From positions 25,066-89,065 of the forward strand of contig WEDG01002019.1 of NCBI GenBank assembly GCA_017591395.1: a DNA stretch of 64,000 nucleotides, read 5' to 3'. Of the stretch, positions 56,577 to 64,000 are shown piece by piece. The DNA is from Schistocephalus solidus. Lineage: Eukaryota > Platyhelminthes > Cestoda > Diphyllobothriidea > Diphyllobothriidae. A program made the position numbers and the translations under genes. Under the pieces are notes generated by a model, which had not been told where the DNA came from, ran no database searches, and saw nothing but the letters and a program-made list of their open reading frames with translations. Numbering within the stretch: the first letter of the stretch is position 1; each line of letters begins with the position of its first letter.

Positions 56577-57519
56577 ATGTCTACTATCAGCAATATTTTT
56601 GGGCGCGAAGCTCTTGAGTCAGCACGACGTTTGGAAACCTTTGCACTTCGTGTGTCATCTACGTACGCGCAAATCCAGTTCCTCCACAGATGTCTTGACC
56701 ACTACGTGCTTCCGAAGAGCTTATCTTACAGGCCACCGGTGAACACAAGTCTGGCCAAACGGTGAGTGATGCAACACGGCAGGCGAATGATACGAGCGCT
56801 CCTCCAGGACTACCATTTTCGTTTGCGGAAATATAACGGGGTTTTGAGCCAAGCGGTCGCAAAGTGCGCTGATCTCATTGGCGAAGACGGAACTACACTT
56901 TTGCGACATGTGATAAGTAGACGAGCCAGAGAATTACGGGCAAATCAAGATGCGGATCTGGCGGAGAAGCTTCGAAATATAAGCCACTCACCTGAGGAAG
57001 AGACTGATGTCATAGTCCACAATCTGTCCTCTAAACAGTTGATGCCTGGACAGCTGAAGGTTCTGAGTCATGAGGCTTGCTTCAATACCACAGACGTCGA
57101 TCCGGTTAACCTCATTGCCACAGTCGAATCAATTCTCAAACAAACCGGGGAATCCGATGAAACAAAACACCTTGTTCGGCAACAGGTAACCGCCTTGGTA
57201 ATGGCGCATAAACCACGCACAATTATTACCAGAGTGGAGCAGGATGCTGTCAGGAGACTGAGAGCTGACACGAGTATTGTTATACTACCAGCGGACAAAG
57301 GACGTACTACAGTCGTCTTGGATAAGACCGACTATATTCAGAAGGCGCAGCTCATCGAACGTAAGAGCAAACACGGAATTAGGCCAAACGTGAATTCCAC
57401 CGCGGGAGAACGTAGGACGGATATGCACCTAACCACGCCACAATTCGGGGCCGACAAAGGCGCAGTCATGATAACCGCCGGATCAATTACTACCCCGACA
57501 GACGAGGAGACATGATCTC
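56105..57519. repeat. Inverted repeat formed by two PLE tails
   Basis: 56105-56278 is the reverse complement of about 57349-57519 with few differences (by eye about 95%). Arms of ~170 bp surround ~1.07 kb. Confidence 0.8.
56574..57519 (+). pseudogene. Internally deleted PLE: RT N-terminus fused to C-terminal tail
   Basis: One frame from ATG 56574 to a stop at 57513-57515, with a single TGA at 56763-56765. The part after the stop is open for 249 codons. The N-terminal region reads ARRLETFALRVSSTYAQIQF and RMIRALLQDYHFRLR. Then VHNLSSKQLMPGQLKVLSHE and IVILPADKGRTTVVLDKTDY, the PADKG motif before the PLE RT core. Directly after YIQKAQ the frame continues as LIERKSKHGIRPNVNSTAGE, the tail found after the endonuclease in the minus copy. 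The whole RT core, linker and GIY-YIG domain are missing. Confidence 0.8.
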
Positions 57520-58424
57520 AGGTAAAAACGGACAGAGCCAAGGGAAATTCTCTAAGGTCCGCGAAAAATGCCCTTTTGAGGCTGCACGCATCGACTATTC
57601 GATTAAAGAAACCGATACATCTTCATTTCTACCACCATTTTGGTAGGAATTGATTGTATGCCCCGGCTCTGGCAAAGGAAACTCCACCGAAAGTATCCAC
57701 CGTGGGAAACGGCGAAGGTTTAGGCTAGGGTAGGATTGGACCTTAGTTCAGGCTTCCGGTTAAACCTTGGGTTAGGGTTAGTGTTTAGTCTGCGATTGCG
57801 GGAAAATCTCTCTTGTTCTGGACTTCAATGTCAGGCCATCATGCTTACTTCTGACGTTGAGGAGCTTTCTGCAGTTTCGATCTGATTTGCTACATAGAAG
57901 TAATGACCTTTTGAAATAGTTCTCAGTCAGTACCCAGAGATTGGGAACCACTTCTCGAGATTTTATATAGTTATAGTCAATGCACATCTATCTCGAAATA
58001 TGGTCAGGTACTTGGAAATTCCCGAAAGACTGGACTAACGCGGCTGGAGTGTTGGAAATATCGGAGTTTTGAAAACAATTCCTACCAATCAGACTCTCTT
58101 ACAATACTCAGTTTTCCTGCTGGAGTGCTGCTTCTGGCATGCAAGAGTTCTGGCCACGATTTCTAATGAGAAACGCTGATACTCTCAAAAGACTGGCAAA
58201 GTGGATATTTTACCGTCGGTAAACAGACTGACGTTATATAAACACGAAGAACCTACTATAATTATGGCTTATTTAGGCATGAGTTCTGCTCTTAAATCAA
58301 ACCACTGCGGACTACTATGATGAAATTCAGTGAAAAGAGCCTGTAGAGGTCTTAGGTTGCGTTAGGAGTCTGCGCAATGAAGACCGTCTGACAAAGATGA
58401 GACGGTTAAGATGGCCATTTCTGG
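57520..58424. other. No gene; short telomere-like stretch
   Basis: GGGTTAGGGTTAG at about 57769-57781 with degenerate relatives from 57720. Otherwise nothing recognised. Confidence 0.5.
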
Positions 58425-58650
58425 CTTATTAGCCGTCATCAGCCAGTCATATCCGAGCCCAGATTTGCAACACCCGATGACTACCATATGACTGCATCGG
58501 CCATTCTACCATTCCTGTCTTCGTTGGTAAGGATCTTCTGCTAGCCAGTCAGCGCAGCTGCTGGCCGATACCGAGAATGAGCTCAAGACGCAACGGGACG
58601 AGCGTGTCCATAAATCAATCGGCAAGCGCCCTCAGTATCTCTGTAGTTTC
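58425..58650. repeat. Diverged SINE-like repeat
   Basis: CAACGGGACGAGCGTGTCC with CGGCAAGCGCCCT near 58590-58635 matches the body repeat at 55411-55510. An inverted GTCATCAGCCAGTCATA near 58435-58451 matches the SINE body at 55625-55650. Confidence 0.5.
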
Positions 58651-59585
58651 TTCAAAGTGCCCTCTAGAGCAAGTAGCTAATATGCTGACACCGAGGATTT
58701 ATGTTTTTCAACTATAAGTGTTAAAAATACTAACAATTTGACTACTGTCGCAAGTACTGACACTGTCGGCACAACTTATTTTCATACTGCTGCACTATTG
58801 CTTCCACTATCGTGACGAGGAACGCTGGTTGTGGTATGATAGAGGAGCCAATCCCGTTTCCCTAGTCTTTGTTGGTAATATTTTTCAGACTGTGCCTTAT
58901 GTTTTTGTGGAGATCTGCCACCAGAAATATTACTCATACTGTAGCAGATATCGCGCTTCTGCAGGTGCCATCTACTTTAAAAATCCATTTTGAGTGCTAC
59001 AGCTAGTGCCGTCATCCCTTTTCATATTTTTAAAAGGATCACTTTTATAACACTTAGGCACACCACCACCACCACCACTTCGACTACTACCATTACCAAG
59101 TGATCTTAAATAAATTCAAATGCTCTATAGAAAGAAAATATGTAGTCAGAAACCTTGCCAGTCTTGACGTCCTTAATACCTGGCTGTCGCTTTATAGTGC
59201 AGTGCTGGGCAACTGACTTCATCAACTCTCATGAGGATAATTTCGATTCGGCATCCATTTCGATGAGGGTTTGGCTCGTCTTGACCCTGTTTCCGACTGT
59301 CATCGGCTTAGGACGCAGAACAGCATGACTGCCAGGGAACCATGTCACGTGGTTCATTACATCACTGACGTTAATAAATCCGTCTGACTTCTGCTCGGTT
59401 ACCTAATCACCTGGACGGCTTCTTCATCCAAAGTTAAAAACTGACCGTTTTCAAAGACCATTTTGCATTCGTTGAGGTTAGGAATACTAATAAACTGTGG
59501 GGCAGGTGAAAATCAGGGACAAATTGAAGTTAGGGGATTTATCTGTGTGTGAGCTTTTACTTCTTTTGCCTTCTTCATCTTCCTT
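58651..59585. other. No gene recognised; short (CAC)n run
   Basis: CAC trinucleotides at about 59060-59079. No coding motif. Confidence 0.4.
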
Positions 59586-59589
59586 CTCT

Positions 59590-60568
59590 TCATCCTTCTC
59601 CCTGATGCTCCACCCAGTCACGGTAGTGGACGCGACGATGTCCACTCAGGTTGCTACGGCAACGGAAGGACTTTTCCGCATCCTGGTGCTTGCAGATACA
59701 GTAGGGTCTCTTGCCCAGATGCACGTTCATGCGATCTGTCAGACTCGAAGGCCTTGAGGAAGGTCTTGTTGCAGCCCTGGAAGGAACAGGGGAAGATACG
59801 ACGCATGTGAGCGAGAGCCACATGCACCTTCTTATGATTCAGGAGGCTAGACTGTCTCGCGAAGGAGAGAAGACAACCCGGATGGTTACACGTGAAGGGT
59901 TTTTCACCCGTGTGAACCCGGATAGTGGTTGATCAGATGGTACTGGTATGGAAAGGCCTTGGTGCAGCCGAAGCAGCATTTTGAATCGTACTGGGTGCTC
60001 CTCTGGTGCCAGTCGTCTGGTTTTGGTGGTGGTACGCCGCGGCAGAGATAGATCCTCTGCTTCGGTCTGGGGATAATTAACACAATTAACACCGGACAGA
60101 TATAAAAATGGGTTCCAGAGTCTGTTATACCCCTGAGGGGCGGGGTCAACTGGCTGAAGGGTCGAGGCGCTGGATAGTTGGGAGCGGAGGATCCATGGGC
60201 TTGAAGTGAGCTTCTTGGGAAGGGAAGGAACTCGGAGTACTGGTTAGATTCAGTATAGCCTCCTGCTGATCCTCACTCGTAACGGTCTCCTCTTTTTCTG
60301 TTTTTAACTGAAGCTTCCCCTGCGGTCGCTGTTGCTGTTCTCTCGTAGATGCTGTCACGGGTAGAGTCGGGACTGCAAGCCTGAAAAATTCAGATGCCAG
60401 CTGGGCGAAAGCTGTCGCCACTGCTGACTGGACGAGTGCAGCTGCAAGAAGGGAAGCGCACAGTGGAAATCTGAAGGCAAATATCTTCCCCTTCCTCTTT
60501 TCCTTCTCAGCGATATCGATGGCCTTCGTAGCCTCGCCGTCCGACTCCTTTTCCTGTCCCACTTGCAT
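59590..60568 (-). pseudogene. C2H2 zinc-finger protein, intronless and frameshifted (probable retrocopy)
   Basis: The N-terminal part from 60568 is open for 140 codons: acidic/Lys-rich MQVGQEKESDGEATKAIDIA, a hydrophobic Ala/Leu stretch, a Gln/Glu-rich part, ending TIQRLDPSAS. A frame change near 60146 leads to RGVPPPKPDDWHQRSTQYDS and the first finger CCFGCTKAFPYQYHLINHY (about 59990-59935). Further finger text is HTGEKPFTCNHPGC, SLLNHKKVH, FPCSFQGCNKTFLKAF and FRCRSNLSGHRRVH, in alternating frames to about 59600. The C-x4-C spacing recalls TFIIIA/KLF/ZIC-type fingers. Contiguity without introns plus frameshifts suggests a processed pseudogene; the parent is unknown. Confidence 0.6.
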
Positions 60569-61900
60569 TTTTCGGCGCGCAGAATAATTGACTTTGGACG
60601 TCGCGCCGACTGTCGGCTGTTCAAATTATCGATCCGTAGAGCATGTAGCGTCGCCTGTCTGCATCCCAGACAGAAGGTTAGCGAAAGGATAACAACGTTG
60701 GAGCCATCACGCAGGCAACATCAGGGAACAGTTGGCTTGACTTTACTAGGGCGAGTATCCTCACCCCACTTTTAACGTGGCTGGAGTCCCCAATTGAGAC
60801 TAGGGCGCCCTGGAAGGCCGTCATGAAAAAGTCGAGGATGAGTGAACGGTCGCCGGAGTTGTCAACATCTTAGTAATTGCACGGAACAGCACGAGCCATG
60901 GCTGTGTAGAAAGTCGGGTCCTGGCTCCCTCAAGTTTGCCTGTCTAACCAATACGTTAGCAGGGAGAGCGAAAGAGAACCTAAAACAAGATGGGAACATT
61001 GCTAGTATTTCCTAGCTACTCCATCCTTTTCCGCTAGAAGAAGCACTTTGGCGAGACAGACAGTAAGACAACTATTCGCAGCACTTGCTTCGCCTGGCCC
61101 TCTTTCCAAGATCGTACTGGGTTCCAATATCCAGAAAACCGAACGGAAAAATGTTCTGTCTTAGAACTTTATGTAAAGATGTTAGGCCACAGCCAGAAAG
61201 TGCCCCTGGTTGCAGATAAATAAGGTAGGTGGCATATCACCGGACATGCTAACCGAGGTTAGGAAGTTCATTTTCGATTGGGAAGGCTTACCGAGGAATG
61301 GTTGTGTGAGTAATTGCTGCGCAATACAATTTCAGGATTTAACAGTCACGTGAGAATGCCGGCATCTGACTTCGCTTCCTTCCAACCGCACGTTGGATAA
61401 AAATGACTACGTAATAAGCGCGATATTTTCCTTGATTTTTTGATGACCTTTCAAAGGTAAATATATTTTATGAGAAGTAACGGGCTGAAAACGTCTTTCT
61501 TTTGCACAGTTGGTAGCATATAACGTCTTCTTTATAATTTGTGCTCTAAGAGACGCCATTTTATGGGGTTTAAAGAAGGCTGTAATTATAAGCCTTCTAA
61601 AACAATAACATCTCCACTGAAATAGCATCGTATCTATTCGTTTGTTACTTTTCCGCATTGCAGCATTTCACGAGCCCTATGAAATATCCTTAAAGCTTTG
61701 CGAACAATATGATGTTCCTTCCCTGTAAAGCATTCAGTTTGTAGTTTCATAACCATAAAGATGAATGCAGTGACAGGACAGGTTTCAAAAAAATCTTGGT
61801 AGGGATGCCTTGTATGGCCACCTAACCAGGACACGGCAAAAGGGACCGCCCCGCCAGCTTAAAATAGGTGGCCTTAAGGTAAATTCCAGGAAGGTTAAAT
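60569..61900. other. No gene recognised
   Basis: Short frames without conserved motifs on either strand. Confidence 0.4.
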
Positions 61901-62060
61901 ATACCCTCACATTAAGCTAAACTGCAACCTTGATCTTAAGCCTAGCCCTACCTAAAGCTAAACCCTATAGTTAACACGATAATGGCCGTACCTCTTAGCC
62001 TAGTCATGCCCCTAACCCCAACTCTGACCCTAACTCACCTTAATCCCAACCATTATTTCC
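61901..62060. repeat. Degenerate CCTAA-rich stretch
   Basis: Repeated CCTAA/CCCTAAC-like words between about 61905 and 62050. Similar short stretches occur near 21460, 32600, 38985 and 57770. It may be interstitial telomere-like sequence. Confidence 0.4.
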
Positions 62061-62231
62061 CGGACTTTGACACAAAACCAGATGTATTGTTTCCCATTCA
62101 CGTGGCCTGTTTAGGTTGCTGTACAAGGTATCCTTACGGAAATCCTGTTCAAATTGGAAGCTACCATCTCTCTGAGCAAAAGAATTCCATAAAAGCAAAG
62201 TCGCTTCAAACTGAGCACAAAAAGACAGTTT

Positions 62232-62589
62232 GTGCATATTTTCGATATATATATATACCGTGTCAACTGTCTAGACTGCCCGGCCAACTACTGCGGCATG
62301 ACCGACAAACGACTGAGTACGCGCATGCACGAGCACACTATAGCCGTAAGGCGAAAGGATATTCGATCACACGTCGCCATGCATTGTCTAGAAAACAACC
62401 ACCGGTTCGATTTTGACGGAGCTCAGAGTGCTCGGCCGAGCCGAAAACAGACTGGCGAGGGAAGTCATCGAAGCTTGGCAGTCAGACGCCAACTCTATCA
62501 ACCGCAGCATTGACCTACCAGTGCCCTATGAGGCCGTCAAGCACCATTGGCGCACGAGGGAAGGACCAATGAGAAACGAGGTAGCTAGA

Positions 62590-62590
<1 letters not shown>
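62232..62590 (+). pseudogene. PLE GIY-YIG endonuclease end
   Basis: NCLDCPANYCGMTDKRLSTR then MHEHTIAVRRKDIRSHVAMH (62266-62385) is a GIY-YIG core with YCGMT in place of YxGxT. HCLENNHRFDFDGA gives the ENNHxFDF helix. After a frame change, VLGRAENRLAREVIEAWQSD and SINRSIDLP follow, and the coding text runs into (TA)n at 62591. RT and linker are missing. Confidence 0.75.

Positions 62591-62640
<50 letters not shown>
62591..62640. repeat. (TA)n tract, 50 bp
   Basis: Uninterrupted TA dinucleotides at the boundary between the PLE coding end and the hammerhead-like segment. Confidence 0.95.
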
Positions 62641-62643
<3 letters not shown>

Positions 62644-62745
62644 GAAAGAAGGCTCGTCGGAAAATCGAGGTTTACTCGTGAATTTTTCAAGCTGGTTACA
62701 CCAACCCGTCGTCAGACGAAATGAGAAGTAAGAGTTGGGATTGTC
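62641..62745 (-). other. PLE-terminal segment with a hammerhead-like sequence (second copy)
   Basis: Minus strand: CATTTCGTCTGACGACGGGT, a possible 8 bp hairpin CGGGTTGG/CCAGCTTG with a TGTAA loop, then AAAATTCACGAG and a CGAG/CTCG hairpin. TTCGTC can pair with GACGAG. The CTGACGA core is at 62715-62709. The expected G of GAAA is used by the hairpin, so the fold is only hammerhead-like. Confidence 0.4.
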
Positions 62746-62819
62746 ACGCTGGAGGGTTTAAGGGGCCGAGAGGTTACATCGACAGACTGACGCCATGGGG
62801 GTTTGGGGGGCCGTGAATC

Positions 62820-63640
62820 CTGCTATACGATAGCTATCGCATTGTAAGGAGGGATGCTAGAGTTATGATAGCACGTCAAGTGGCGGGTAGATGCAGAGTC
62901 AGCGAGGTTACATTTGGCTGGGCAGATAAGCAGATGTTGATTTTTGAGGTGGGCGCAAGTCAGTGGACCGTGCACGCAGACCTTCGTAATGCGCATCCAG
63001 ATCGACGTGGCGGTTGATACTGTTTTGTGCCGGAGTGCCAAGCTTCGAGGAATTCGCGTGCCTGTTTTGGCGTAGCCATGGCGACACTTCGTTCCCTCCC
63101 AATTGAAGCGGTGGTCGCAATCAACGGCGTGCGCAAAACACGAGAGACAAGGGATCGCGTCGGCGGATGGCCAGTTTGTGTTCATTTATGCGGGTCCCGA
63201 GTCGTCGGCCTGTATGGCCTACATAAGCGCAAGAGCAATTCGCACATGGAATGCGGTAAATAACATTGGTTTGTTGCTCTTTTGGGTACGGGATCTTTAA
63301 CACGTGATAGTGCTGCCCGCAGGAGGACGCTGGCTTGTGAGTGATGCGGATGCCAAATCGGTCTAATTGTCGGGCGATCGTTTCCGAAATGCCAATGAAT
63401 GGCAATGAATGGAATTTCCTCGGTACTACTTCTCCATTAGAGCTCTGATATTGTGGTTTCTTTTGACTTCGGAGACAGTTTTTCACGAAGCTCATCGGAT
63501 ATCCGTAAGATCGGAATAGTTGATGTAAATAGGCAAGTTCTTTTTAAGTAGATACTCGCTGTTACAGTACCGGAAGGCGCGATGGAAAAGAGCTCGAACA
63601 CAGCTTCGTTTGTGGGCAGCAAGATGATTGCTCCCATAGT
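62820..63640 (-). pseudogene. PLE linker and GIY-YIG endonuclease (same family as 43-46 kb)
   Basis: SFVKNCLRSQKKPQYQSSNG, ISETIARQLDRFGIRITHKP, then VIYRIPCANCSCAYVGHTGR (63268-63210) and NEHKLAIRRRDPL. A frame change leads to CFAHAVDCDHRFNWEGTKC and later KLGTPAQNSINRHVDLDAH. 5'-truncated close to the (TA)n tract at 63688; no RT. Confidence 0.8.
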
Positions 63641-63687
63641 TGAGGATTATTTCAGCATACGAGTCTTTTCTGTGGACACTGGTTGCG

Positions 63688-63704
63688 ATATATATATATA
63701 TATC
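63688..63704. repeat. (TA)n tract
   Basis: Short TA run just upstream of the truncated PLE start. Confidence 0.85.
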
Positions 63705-63907
63705 TCGGGATGCAAACCACCTCTGTCATTGAACCGAAGTTCATCAGTGCCTCACCACCTGTCATTCTCTGTCGCTGCAGATCGGGTATTTCTTCAAACA
63801 GGAATAGGTGCACACCGATCTAGTGGCTTCCCGAAGCAAACAAGCTCCGTATGGGTGGCAAAGGTCACGAACAGGCAACCAATTACCAGGCCGAAGTTGG
63901 CCAAGTT

Positions 63908-63909
<2 letters not shown>
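63705..63909. other. No gene recognised
   Basis: Sequence between two (TA)n tracts; no match to other parts of the window was seen. Confidence 0.4.

Positions 63910-63944
<35 letters not shown>
63910..63944. repeat. (TA)n tract
   Basis: About 35 bp of TA dinucleotides preceding a PLE linker. Confidence 0.9.
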
Positions 63945-63947
<3 letters not shown>

Positions 63948-63948
<1 letters not shown>

Positions 63949-64000
63949 CCAACGCCTCTTCATGGCCAAATGGTATCCCCGCAACTTCATCGAACGTAGC
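63948..64000 (+). pseudogene. Start of another PLE linker, cut by the window end
   Basis: In one frame the last 53 bp read YQRLFMAKWYPRNFIERS, matching the L...F..NGYP..FI.R linker motif of the other PLE copies with Asn-Gly replaced by Lys-Trp. The GIY-YIG domain would lie beyond the window. Confidence 0.5.

Noticed and set aside
61982..62416. 144-codon plus-strand frame
   Set aside because: Its first part translates CCTAA-rich repeat sequence and its last part overlaps the PLE endonuclease in the wrong frame.

Overview
The window looks like nuclear DNA of a parasitic flatworm, most likely a diphyllobothriidean tapeworm (Spirometra/Schistocephalus/Dibothriocephalus type). This is inferred from the repeats: flatworm RTE/SR2-like and CR1-like non-LTR retrotransposons, many Penelope-like elements (PLEs) with GIY-YIG endonucleases, a Ty3/gypsy fragment, tRNA-derived SINE-like heads, and 35-42 bp micro-introns. 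No bacterial, organellar or rRNA sequence was seen. Almost every open reading frame longer than about 100 codons belongs to a decayed mobile element.

Layout. 1-3574 (+) and 11375-16080 (-) are two copies of one element whose reverse transcriptase is followed by a C-terminal array of C2H2 zinc fingers and an ~800 bp non-coding 3' tail. The two tails face each other across ~7.8 kb that holds a decayed third copy (6200-6660), a CR1-like scrap, a Ty3/gypsy pol remnant (8580-10345) and its 3' LTR. A decayed minus-strand copy lies at 16790-18420, and tail-only copies lie at 18540-19480 (split by a solo LTR) and 30640-31250. 21.7-23.4 kb and 28.3-30.1 kb hold PLE fragments. 24.1-28.3 kb is a nearly full-length but frameshifted CR1-like element.

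The only recognisable host gene is on the minus strand, 41389-31934. It is an EIF4ENIF1 (4E-T, eIF4E transporter) homologue with at least seven exons plus a probable last exon, and exons as short as 39 bp. The proposed 6.7 kb last intron carries a decayed SR2/RTE-like retrotransposon (36089-37640). The N-terminal exons were not found.

43.3-46.0 kb contains two PLEs head to head, making a large inverted repeat. 46.1-51.3 kb is a second CR1-like element with a 3' piece of another CR1-like element inserted antisense in ORF1. 52.0-53.7 kb is a decayed DNA-transposon-type gene with a DUF4806-like part and very small introns. 55.3-57.5 kb is another PLE head-to-head pair beside (TA)n tracts and a SINE. 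One member of that pair is an internal-deletion derivative. 59.6-60.6 kb is an apparently intronless, frameshifted C2H2 zinc-finger pseudogene. 62.2-64.0 kb is a further cluster of PLE ends and (TA)n tracts.

The retroelements do not form a pathway with the host gene. They are a nested record of insertions, truncations and inversions around and inside it. All family names come from reading translated motifs by eye. No database search was run.
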